From NCBI GenBank assembly GCA_050260215.1, contig JBLNBU010000194.1:1-11974 (forward strand): a stretch of DNA of 11,974 nt, read 5' to 3'. The notes below the pieces were generated by a model. That model did not search any database, was not told where the DNA came from, and worked only from the letters and a program-made list of their open reading frames with translations. The stretch comes from JBLNBU01 sp050260215 (lineage in GTDB: Bacteria > Pseudomonadota > Alphaproteobacteria > Rhodospirillales > Magnetospirillaceae). This document shows positions 1 to 7,170 of this stretch, in pieces; position 1 is the stretch's first letter; each line of letters opens with the position of its first letter. The translations under genes were made by a program, and so were the position numbers.

Positions 1-520
1 CGGCCAGCGCAACCTGATCCCGATATCCATTCAGCGTCAGATAGCCGTCGGCAGAGACAGATACCGTTCCGTCACTGATGGTGGCTACGTTGTTGGTGCC
101 CGACACCGTCACCGTGTCGCCTGTCCCGACCACTGTCAGGGTGCCGCGTCCGGTCTCGGCGATGGCGTTCCCCGACCCGGTCACTACCGCCGAAGCCTCC
201 GCGGCCAAGGCAACGCTGCCGCTGCTGATCGTCACGGCGTTGCCGGCCCCGGATATCGCCACCGTATTTCCCGTACCGACCACCGTCACCGTACCGTTCC
301 CGGTCTCGGCGACCAGGTTGCCCGTCCCGGTGATCGTCCCGGATGCCCCGGCACCCAGGGTGACGGTGCCATTGCCGATCGTCGCAGTGTTACCGGTCCC
401 AATGATATCGAGCGAGTTGCCGTCGCCGGATATCGCGACATTACCCAAGTCAGTCTCTATAACCTCGTTACCCGTACCGATGACCGTTGCATCGGCGCCG
501 GAACAGAGTTTGACCGTACC
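1..520 (-). repeat. 50-aa GTGN repeat array in the RTX protein (continues beyond window)
   Basis: Three full units of exactly 50 codons (520-371, 370-221, 220-71) and a fourth cut by the edge (70-1). Each starts G-[TS]-V and carries 10-residue sub-units of the type GTGNxVxIxx (for example VVGTGNTVAISGAGNAVTIS). A more degenerate unit lies just upstream (about 670-521). The regular Gly-Asn turns and alternating Val/Ile/Thr suggest a beta-helix or beta-roll solenoid unlike the GGxGxD type. It may be an extender or ligand-binding region. Confidence 0.8.
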
Positions 521-3500
521 CCCAGTCAGATCTACCGTATTCTCCCGCCCGGTGAAGGCTACCCAGTTGCCTGTTCCATACCCGGTCACTTTAGTGTTAC
601 TGCCGTCAACTCCGAGCCGACCATCACTAGTCATGTCGAATTTATTCGCAGATCCAATCACGTTCATGCCGGCGCCGGCGCCAAGGCTAATGGTGTTGCG
701 TCCGCCCGTAAGAGCAGCATAGCCGTTGGCGTCGACACGGATCGTGCTGGAAGAAACACTGACCGCAGTGACACCAGCGGCAATAGATACCGTTGCCGAG
801 GTCCCCAGTGCACCAATGACCAAATCTTGGCCGAAGCGAAGGGCCTCGATGCTGGTCATCTGGAGAGTGTCGCCGTTGGCCTGGGCAGTGAACCCCTGCG
901 CGAGTTGATTGATTACATAGGTGCCCGATGCATGGAGGTCAGCCACATCGTAGCCGGCTCCACCGTCAAAGACATCTGCGCCGCCACCACCAACCAGAAT
1001 GTTGTCTCCGGCATCGCCGATCAGCACATCGGCATAAGCGGAGCCGGCGATGTTCTCGATCCCCTCGAGAATATCGCCGGCAGCGTCACCACCTTGCCCA
1101 GCACCAGTGGAAAGATTGACCGTCACACCCGATAGACTGGAGGAATAACTGACTGTATCGCCCCCCTGACCACCCACCAAGAAATCCGCGCCCCCACCAC
1201 CGGTAAGGGTATCATTGCCGGCACCACCAACCAACGTATTGCCAAGAGTGTTTCCAACACCAATAAAATCGCCCTCTCCGATAAAACTCAGATTTTCGAC
1301 ATATATGGATGCGATCGAATAGCTGTTGAGTGTTGTCTGAATTTCGTCAGCCCCTTCGCCCGCCTTCTCCGTAACTACATTTCCAACATCCTTGACGATG
1401 TAGATGTCGTCACCCGCACCGCCAATAAGCGTATTGCTGGCACCTTTGGCCGTGAGGATGTCGTTGCCGCCCCCTCCGATCAGGGTCGAGTGCGCAGTCC
1501 CGACCAGCACTTCGGCCAGATCGCCACCGATGAGTACGTTTCCTCCCGCATCACTGTCGACGATCACGTCGACACCGGCGAGGCCCAAGTCTATCCGCAG
1601 TCCGGAGCCATGGACGAACTCCACCACCTGTCCATTGGCACTGCGCATGGTGGTGGCGTCATCAGTGACGCAGGTCATGTTGCCAAGGCTGCCGGACATC
1701 AACCCGACGTCCGCGGTCCACCCCTTGCTGCCATCGGTGAAGGCGAAGGCGCCATCGGCATGGACAATGTTGCCGTTGTCGTAGCGCGACCGGCCGTTCC
1801 CTGCGACATCGATGGCAGCGATACCCAACTGATCGAGACTGTAGAGCTCGCTCTTCTGGGTCAGCCCGTCCATGTTCTTGTCGACCCACAGCAGCGTATG
1901 GCTCCAATCGGCATCGAGCCCATTGAATTTGCCATCGTGGTTGGTATCGAGGGTCGCAAGTTGGTCGAAACCGGCAATGAGTTCACTGGCGTTGTCGACG
2001 TGCCAGTTGGCGTTGAGATCGTGGACAAGAAATCCTTCATTGGGGTTGATCCAGCCGGTGCTTTCGGCTGCCCCGTTCCGGTCCATGTCGAAGCTGGCAG
2101 CCACGGCAGAATCGGCAAGGGTATGCACCTTGCCCCCGGTCAAATTGAGAACCATGGCCCGATGCGAGCTACTGGCCGACGGGTTCTCCCGCGGATCGGT
2201 ACCGAAGGAGGCATCGGCGAAGATGCCGGTGGTCCCATCGGTACGCGTAAAGGTTCCTTCGCCGAAGGATTCGTTGCCCCCGTAGCTGCGCCGGACTTGG
2301 TCACTCGCCAGGGTCACCGAGGCAATTCCGGCCTGTTCCATGGTGAGAAGCTCGCCCGGATCGCTGATGCCGTCGCCGTCGGCATCCTGCCACACCCGGA
2401 ATCGGCCCCATTCACGGTCGTCACTCGACAGCAAGCCATCAATGTTGCTATCGAATGCGATCAGCCCTTCCAGATCGGTACGGGCCCCCTGACGGTAGTT
2501 GACGAACGAAATCTCATCACGCCCCGAGATGGATCCATCGCCATTGGCGTCGATGGCGAGCAGGGCGTCGCCGGCGCCGATCCAGCCCCGATGCTCGCGC
2601 TGGCCATCGCCGTCAAGATCGTAGAAGGCGGTAGAGTTGCCGACGGAAGACATCTGGATGCCGTTTCCGTCGAGATCCAGCACGATTGGCTTGCCGCCCC
2701 CGGAAAAGAACGAGAACACCGCAGCTGCAACAAACACGAACGGCTGCTGCGGCCCGGGAACGCACGCAGCCACCCAGAGCGCGGTACCTATACCGCCTTC
2801 CACAGACGGGTTCTGGATCAGGCCGATGGCGCTGGCGATAGCGTTGACGGCGGGGATCGGCATCTCCATGCCCACCGCCGTCAACACTTGGCCGGCAGCC
2901 GCGGCCACCGTCTCCGGCGTGGGATTGTCGACGGCGGCCACCAGCGACAATGCTACACCGCCGCCCGCCATCAGGCCGTCGAGCTGCGACATCCCCGTCG
3001 CCGCATCCTTGAGGTCGCTGACACCCATGGCCGCCGCCACATCGGCCCGGAAGCCGGTGTCGAATACCATCCCCGCCTTCAGCGCCTGATAACTGGCCGC
3101 GGCGACGTTGCGGATGCTCGGGTGCTCGGCCGCCGTCACCAACGACGCCAGGGTGGCCAGCGACGCGCTTCCTTCATTGACGAATGCCGCCAACTGCGAC
3201 CCGGCCGATTGGCCGGTGACCGGGTCGGCAGTCATTCCCAGCTGCTCCGCGGTGCTTTGCAGAAAGCCGTCCTGGAGCGCCGATCCGATCGCGCTGCTGG
3301 CCGACAACGCCGCCTGCAACGCCAGCAGCACCCCAGCGGTAGAGGTCTGGTTGACCGCCCCGCGCAGAGCGGTGAATGCGGAATAGGAGCTTTCCAGCGC
3401 CAGCATGCTGGGATCGCTGGCGAGATTGACGATGGTGCGCTGCTGGCGGCCATCCAATCGGCCGTCGCCGGCCATCTCCGCTTCTTCGTCGATGGCCTCG

Positions 3501-6043
3501 TCCCTGGCCCAGGTTGCGTAGTGGGTCGCATCACTGGTGTCAGGGATGGTCTGCGCTTGCGTGCCTTCGGACAGCGCTTGATCGATGTACTCATCGACGA
3601 CAACACCGACAGGCACATCGGCATCGCCGATCAGGGCATCCACAGCCTGGGAACTGATCGAGCCGGCATAGGTGGCGGTATGTACCGGCAGCGTGAAACT
3701 GCCCCCATCGGCGAGGTCCCTCGATATGTCCCCGCCGCTGCCGAGGGCGAGAATTTCCGGGCCATTGTCGCCCGGAATCGATGCCCGCAGGGCACCGGCG
3801 CCGGTGACCGAGAGGTCGAGCGGCTGCCCCGGCTCGAGGAACACCACGCTCCCCTGAGCCCCGGAAATTGCCGCGGAGACCCCAGACGGCGGCACGATGC
3901 TGAAGCCGCCATCAGCCGAGCGATTGATCTCCGACCCGGCAGGAATCGTCACCACCGACCCTCCGACCGCCAGCAGGCTGTCAGCGTCGGCATTGAGGTG
4001 AAGGGTCGAGCCACCAATTGTTACCTGCGGAAAGCCACCCTCGCCGCTCAAGACAACACTGTCGCTTCCACTTAGCGTGAAACGGGTGCCCCCGGGCGCA
4101 GAAAAGGACGTTTCGCCGCCCGCAGGAGGCGCGACGGTGAAGCCCCCGCCGGTGACCTCGGCAATATGGGACCCGGCGGGAATGGTGACAACAGACCCTC
4201 CGATCGCCAGCAGGCTGTCGGCGCCGCCATTGAGGTGTAGGGTGGACCCGCCAATCGTGAGCTGGGGGTAATCCGGCGTGCCGCCAATGGTGACCTGGGT
4301 GTTGCCGGCCGCCGCGAAGGAGGTCTCCCCCACGTTCATGGTAGCGGTGCGCGGGTCGATGGTACCCATGCCGCCGGGAAGGGTGACTCTGCCGTCGGCG
4401 GTCGGCGCCAACCCGTCCGCATTTCCGTTCAGTACGAAGCTGCCGGTGGTATAGGTGCCGTTGGCGTCCCGCGGGCTAACCGTGTACACCACCACGGTAC
4501 CGGGCGTGCTCGCCGAATCGACTACCATCGAGGCGCCACTCTGCCACTGAGTCTCGACCACACCATTCCCGTTGCCGGTATCGTCGAGATAGGTATAGGC
4601 GGCGCGGTCCGAAAAATAGGCTACGGTGGCCACGGCCGAGCCATCGGCGACGTCCACTACGACGCCAGTCTGGTCCATGAAGGCCAGTTCCTTCCCGGCA
4701 GGCGTGTCCTTTTCGCCGACGATCACCTGTGTGGATAGATCGTTACCATCCGCATCCCGCGCAGCATAAACAGCGGGGGCGCCTTCTGGCCGATAGATGG
4801 CGAAGCGGTTCCCCTGCTGAACGGTGCCGACTTGGGCGTTGCCTCTCACCAGGATGCCGTCGCTGCCGTCGATGGGCTCGATGGAGCGGGTGCCGTCTAA
4901 ACCGAACGGGGTAACGTCCACTTCCTTCCGCGTAAAACCGCCGCCGCCCTCAGCCTTCAGCAAATAGCTCGCACTCGTGGCGCTGGTAATTAAAATGTTG
5001 AGCTGTCCGAGAACATCTACAACTGAGGATACAGAAACCGATTGCCCGATCACCAGGGGCGCGGCGCCAGAACCCGCCGCAACAATTCCTGTCACCCCAT
5101 TGCTTACAACAAGGCTGACTATTCCGAGGTTAGCAGTAAATTTATTTAAGTTTCTATCAAATGAAATATCAGACCACGCACTAGATTCAACCGAGACAGC
5201 GGCCGCTCCAGAATTAATGACAACCGCACGGGTGGCCACATCCAAATCAATGCCAACATCATCTTCCGCCCCACCCTGGGATGTATCCAGGAATACATAC
5301 TTACCTCCACACGTAGACGTCCCAATACCGGATACACTGGCGACAATAGTTCTTCCATCGTCTAATTTTATGGAATTCACCGCATATGGCGTGCTCCCTC
5401 CTATATCTGGTCGCACACCAATCATCAGCAGAGCTTCATCTAATCCTCGGCCCAGATTAACTCCCGGATTCGGGTTATTTGCAATCGCAAATGCTGCCGC
5501 ATTCCAATCCCTTGCTCGAAGAGCGGCCTCAAGCCCCGGTATTACTGACCCCTGCTCAGACGGATTCCAGATTGCCCAGTTTGCCCGGTATTTTAAGTCA
5601 GCAAGCCCCTCCAGTACTCCTGAAGGCAGCGAACTTTCAGCGGGAATGTCATAATGTGCGAGATCGGCTCTCAGCCCAAGGTCACCAAACACCATTCTGT
5701 TGTAGTAATCACCAACAAACGACAATGCCAGATCTTGTATAGACGCCGTCGGAACGGATACGGCAACAAGATCATTTAACGACTTGATTGCTGTGCTGTC
5801 ATTTAAGGCGACCCTATCCCATAACGCCCTTGATATTGACAAATTTATCCGCGACAACTCCAAATTCAACGCCGCCAGCTTTGTGCGCCCAGCATCATCC
5901 GAGGCCGCCATACTCGTTAAGTTTTTTCCATAGCCAAAATTTATATTACCGTCGAAATAGAACGCCTTAGACCTATCACCGTTCTTAAGCTGGATATTTT
6001 CTACAGCAGCAGTGAGGTCAATAGCTGTCGTTATATTAGTCAT
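1..6043 (-). CDS. Giant RTX calcium-binding protein, T1SS substrate (3' end beyond window)
   Basis: The reverse strand is open without a stop from the ATG at 6043 to base 1 (2014 codons), so the protein is longer and its C-terminal secretion signal is missing. Predicted role: a large adhesin or toxin secreted in one step by the neighbouring T1SS, folding on extracellular calcium. Approximate residue map: 1-355 AT-rich N-terminus, lysozyme-like to ~210; 590-760 beta-rich with a 79-aa duplication; 800-1117 Ala-rich hydrophobic helices ending in a very hydrophobic stretch (FVFVAAAVFSFF); 1119-1250 and 1296-1415 two FrpC-type modules rich in DxDGDG-like loops; 1521-1715 GGxGxD repeats (IGGGGNDIL, VGGAGNDTL, VGGGGADVF); ~1792 onward GTGN repeats. 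The ATG lies 14 bp after the upstream gene's stop with only a weak Shine-Dalgarno (GGGGCAAG), which suggests translational coupling. The RTX class is well supported; whether it is toxin or adhesin is not decided. Confidence 0.92.
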   Translation of the reverse strand, partial: MTNITTAIDLTAAVENIQLKNGDRSKAFYFDGNINFGYGKNLTSMAASDDAGRTKLAALNLELSRINLSISRALWDRVALNDSTAIKSLNDLVAVSVPTASIQDLALSFVGDYYNRMVFGDLGLRADLAHYDIPAESSLPSGVLEGLADLKYRANWAIWNPSEQGSVIPGLEAALRARDWNAAAFAIANNPNPGVNLGRGLDEALLMIGVRPDIGGSTPYAVNSIKLDDGRTIVASVSGIGTSTCGGKYVFLDTSQGGAEDDVGIDLDVATRAVVINSGAAAVSVESSAWSDISFDRNLNKFTANLGIVSLVVSNGVTGIVAAGSGAAPLVIGQSVSVSSVVDVLGQLNILITSATSASYLLKAEGGGGFTRKEVDVTPFGLDGTRSIEPIDGSDGILVRGNAQVGTVQQGNRFAIYRPEGAPAVYAARDADGNDLSTQVIVGEKDTPAGKELAFMDQTGVVVDVADGSAVATVAYFSDRAAYTYLDDTGNGNGVVETQWQSGASMVVDSASTPGTVVVYTVSPRDANGTYTTGSFVLNGNADGLAPTADGRVTLPGGMGTIDPRTATMNVGETSFAAAGNTQVTIGGTPDYPQLTIGGSTLHLNGGADSLLAIGGSVVTIPAGSHIAEVTGGGFTVAPPAGGETSFSAPGGTRFTLSGSDSVVLSGEGGFPQVTIGGSTLHLNADADSLLAVGGSVVTIPAGSEINRSADGGFSIVPPSGVSAAISGAQGSVVFLEPGQPLDLSVTGAGALRASIPGDNGPEILALGSGGDISRDLADGGSFTLPVHTATYAGSISSQAVDALIGDADVPVGVVVDEYIDQALSEGTQAQTIPDTSDATHYATWARDEAIDEEAEMAGDGRLDGRQQRTIVNLASDPSMLALESSYSAFTALRGAVNQTSTAGVLLALQAALSASSAIGSALQDGFLQSTAEQLGMTADPVTGQSAGSQLAAFVNEGSASLATLASLVTAAEHPSIRNVAAASYQALKAGMVFDTGFRADVAAAMGVSDLKDAATGMSQLDGLMAGGGVALSLVAAVDNPTPETVAAAAGQVLTAVGMEMPIPAVNAIASAIGLIQNPSVEGGIGTALWVAACVPGPQQPFVFVAAAVFSFFSGGGKPIVLDLDGNGIQMSSVGNSTAFYDLDGDGQREHRGWIGAGDALLAIDANGDGSISGRDEISFVNYRQGARTDLEGLIAFDSNIDGLLSSDDREWGRFRVWQDADGDGISDPGELLTMEQAGIASVTLASDQVRRSYGGNESFGEGTFTRTDGTTGIFADASFGTDPRENPSASSSHRAMVLNLTGGKVHTLADSAVAASFDMDRNGAAESTGWINPNEGFLVHDLNANWHVDNASELIAGFDQLATLDTNHDGKFNGLDADWSHTLLWVDKNMDGLTQKSELYSLDQLGIAAIDVAGNGRSRYDNGNIVHADGAFAFTDGSKGWTADVGLMSGSLGNMTCVTDDATTMRSANGQVVEFVHGSGLRIDLGLAGVDVIVDSDAGGNVLIGGDLAEVLVGTAHSTLIGGGGNDILTAKGASNTLIGGAGDDIYIVKDVGNVVTEKAGEGADEIQTTLNSYSIASIYVENLSFIGEGDFIGVGNTLGNTLVGGAGNDTLTGGGGADFLVGGQGGDTVSYSSSLSGVTVNLSTGAGQGGDAAGDILEGIENIAGSAYADVLIGDAGDNILVGGGGADVFDGGAGYDVADLHASGTYVINQLAQGFTAQANGDTLQMTSIEALRFGQDLVIGALGTSATVSIAAGVTAVSVSSSTIRVDANGYAALTGGRNTISLGAGAGMNVIGSANKFDMTSDGRLGVDGSNTKVTGYGTGNWVAFTGRENTVDLTGGTVKLCSGADATVIGTGNEVIETDLGNVAISGDGNSLDIIGTGNTATIGNGTVTLGAGASGTITGTGNLVAETGNGTVTVVGTGNTVAISGAGNAVTISSGSVALAAEASAVVTGSGNAIAETGRGTLTVVGTGDTVTVSGTNNVATISDGTVSVSADGYLTLNGYRDQVALA
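905..1480 (-). repeat. RTX nonapeptide (GGxGxD) calcium-binding repeat region
   Basis: RTX residues ~1521-1715 contain three clusters: 1398-1480 (IGGGGNDIL, IGGAGDDIY), 1141-1237 (VGGAGNDTL, TGGGGADFL, VGGQGGDTV) and 941-1010 (IGDAGDNIL, VGGGGADVF, DGGAGYDV). Between them lie the usual linkers, for example GDIYIV/YSSS-type strands and a GIENIAGSAYADVLIG stretch. These repeats form the calcium-bound parallel beta-roll of type I secreted proteins. Confidence 0.92.
1799..2155 (-). other. FrpC-type self-processing-like module 2 of the RTX protein
   Basis: RTX residues ~1296-1415 repeat the order of module 1 in diverged form: AMVLNLTGGKV, SFDMDRNGAAES, GWINPNEGFLVHDLNANW, ATLDTNHDGKFNGLD, LLWVDKNMDGLTQKSEL and YSLDQLGIAAIDV. 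The leading LDLDGNG is degraded to LNLTGGK, and no Asp-Pro precedes it. Several Asp loops (DMDRNG, DTNHDG, DKNMDG) keep calcium-ligand spacing, so it probably still binds calcium. It most likely arose by tandem duplication of module 1 and subsequent drift. Confidence 0.6.
2294..2689 (-). other. FrpC-type self-processing-like module 1 of the RTX protein
   Basis: RTX residues ~1119-1250. It shows the series PIVLDLDGNGI, FYDLDGDGQ, GWIGAGDALLAIDANGDG, AFDSNIDGLL, RVWQDADGDGISDPGEL and LTMEQAGIASVTL. This is the layout of the calcium-dependent self-processing module of Neisseria FrpC and related RTX proteins, with EF-hand-like Asp loops. In FrpC the cut falls at an Asp-Pro bond just before this module. 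Here the corresponding bond is Lys1118-Pro1119, so the classic cleavage should not occur at this site. The fold assignment is fairly secure; loss of activity is inferred. Confidence 0.7.
3900..4027 (-). repeat. 79-aa internal repeat, copy 2 (RTX gene, 3' part diverged)
   Basis: Starts at RTX residue ~673 with QVTIGGSTLHLN and continues ADSLLAVGGSVVTIPAGS and GGFSIVPP, nearly identical to copy 1 for about 40 residues. The DNA is also very similar (GCCAGCAGGCTGTC on the plus strand in both), which points to a recent tandem duplication or ongoing recombination. Similarity fades after the VPP motif. Confidence 0.8.
4028..4264 (-). repeat. 79-aa internal repeat, copy 1 (RTX gene)
   Basis: Starts at RTX residue ~594 (QLTIGGSTLHLN) and continues with ADSLLAIGGSVVTIPAGS and a GGFTVAPP motif. 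The next copy begins exactly 237 bases further along the gene. The pattern looks like a beta-strand-rich, probably extracellular unit. A short partial copy (QVTIGG) precedes it. Confidence 0.8.
5414..6001 (-). other. Lysozyme-like (GH24/T4-type) N-terminal domain of the RTX protein, tentative
   Basis: RTX residues ~15-210. Residues 27-43 (AFYFDGNINFGYGKNLT) resemble the Y-x-D-x2-G-x2-TIGYGH-x-L signature of T4-type lysozymes. Residues 140-210 resemble the helical C-lobe of T4 lysozyme: a leucine-rich helix, then KYRANWAIWN, a Gly turn, GLEAALRARDWNAAAFAIA, and an Arg at 199 before a final helix (compare the lysozyme pattern L-x6-RW-x2-AA and NRAKR). The catalytic residues look altered. Asp31 is retained, the canonical Glu position appears to be Asn21, the Thr position is Asn35, and the His of GYGH is Lys40. 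The domain may be a divergent enzyme, a binding-only relic, or a chance likeness. This is alignment by eye only. Confidence 0.4.
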
Positions 6044-6057
6044 CTTGCCCCACTCGC

Positions 6058-7170
6058 TTATTTAATCCGCCCGAAACGGCAGATAGCCGAAACACCATCT
6101 GTCAATGATGTTCTGTAAACCACCCCATCCCCTGTATCCCTGGCGCGGGCTATAAACAAGACCGATTCACCAAAGAAGAATGGGCGCTGCGTAACATTCG
6201 CCACAGGAGTGCCAAACAATTCCCATGATCCAATAGTACGTGAGCAAGCACTACAGACCTCAGCTCCAAGTCTAATCTCCAGACTAACTACGTCTGAGCC
6301 CGGGTCTGCAACGTATATATTCGTTGAGCGGTTATTGCGAGTTACGACTGTATCCTGAACATGAACAAGGCGCCGATTGCCATCTACGGGCATTGAGTAA
6401 ACCGCATCCAAATATGATTCCGAATACGGGAATTTTTCATTGTATGAAGATTGGTGCGGAAAAGACTGCAGAGGCTTTGGCGCATCAAACCCAATTATTG
6501 CAAACGCATTCGGATACAAATCCTCCCATTCCGCCCTTGCCAGTACAAGACGTCCTTCTTCGGTTTTAATATACACTCCCACATGACCGAGCCAGTAGTA
6601 TAGCTCGGCCAAGCCTTTGCACATATTACTCCCCCCACCGTATGCCAGAACGTCACCGCTCCCACCCTTAACACTATAAATGCCCTCATCTATTGGCCAC
6701 GCAGTTAGAGCGGCCACCCTCTTTGACCGCACCTCACACCCGCAAGCAACCCCATCCTCCGCTTGCGAACACTTATTCCTGACATCGAACAGCCATTTTT
6801 TCTGCTCTTCTACATAATTATTCAGGACTGATGAGCCAGACCTTTCCTTTATATGGGCGTATTGCCTTTTGTATTCGTCAGTTATAGCCGCGTCTAGGGC
6901 TCTGACTGTTTCTGCGCTACAATTGTAGACCCCAATGATTTTTGCCTTTTCACAAATCCCTTCCACGCAAGTCTCAGCAGAGAGAGCCTCAGCGTTGATT
7001 AATGTAAGAAGAGATAAGGCCGCCAACAATGTGGCGGTCTCAAAAAGATACATTTCGTCTACTGTTGATCTGCCCCAGGAAAAGGTCATGCGGAAGAATT
7101 TCGTCCATTCTAATCTGCGGCTGCGAACGCAGCCAAAACCCATTACACTCGTCTTCTTCTGCTCGCTCAT
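6058..7170 (-). CDS. Secreted/periplasmic protein with LprI/DUF1311-like N-terminal domain
   Basis: 370 aa. Residues ~41-60 (YLFETATLLAALSLLTLINA) form a hydrophobic export segment followed by LSAETC, so the rest should lie in the periplasm or beyond. Residues ~81-157 fit the DUF1311/LprI lysozyme-inhibitor pattern: YNCSAE, an LDAAI...Y helix, EEQKKWLFDVRNKC, then CGCEVRSKRVAAL. Residues 160-370 are unrecognised and contain CSAC and two aromatic-rich stretches. Start choice: the ATG at 7170 overlaps the upstream stop as ATGA, with GGAGG at 7181-7185; an ATG at 7053 would give a shorter signal peptide. The next gene starts 14 bp after its stop. The gene is AT-rich compared with the rest of the locus. 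Possible role: inhibitor or immunity partner for the lysozyme-like RTX N-terminus. The domain call is moderately secure; the role is inferred. Confidence 0.75.
   Translation of the reverse strand: MSEQKKTSVMGFGCVRSRRLEWTKFFRMTFSWGRSTVDEMYLFETATLLAALSLLTLINAEALSAETCVEGICEKAKIIGVYNCSAETVRALDAAITDEYKRQYAHIKERSGSSVLNNYVEEQKKWLFDVRNKCSQAEDGVACGCEVRSKRVAALTAWPIDEGIYSVKGGSGDVLAYGGGSNMCKGLAELYYWLGHVGVYIKTEEGRLVLARAEWEDLYPNAFAIIGFDAPKPLQSFPHQSSYNEKFPYSESYLDAVYSMPVDGNRRLVHVQDTVVTRNNRSTNIYVADPGSDVVSLEIRLGAEVCSACSRTIGSWELFGTPVANVTQRPFFFGESVLFIARARDTGDGVVYRTSLTDGVSAICRFGRIK

Noticed and set aside
78..722. 214-codon plus-strand frame rich in Pro, Val and Thr
   Set aside because: It is the antisense image of the repetitive GTGN array; the regularity belongs to the reverse-strand 50-aa repeats.
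2220..2400. Asp-Pro in ISDPGEL or FGTDPREN as the self-processing site
   Set aside because: They lie within or after module 1, not directly before its LDLDGNG entry where FrpC-type cleavage occurs.
1490..4075. 861-codon open frame on the plus strand
   Set aside because: It lies antisense to the RTX gene. Its translation is low-complexity Arg/His/Gly/Asp-rich with no domain, while the reverse strand gives clear RTX and FrpC-type motifs throughout.
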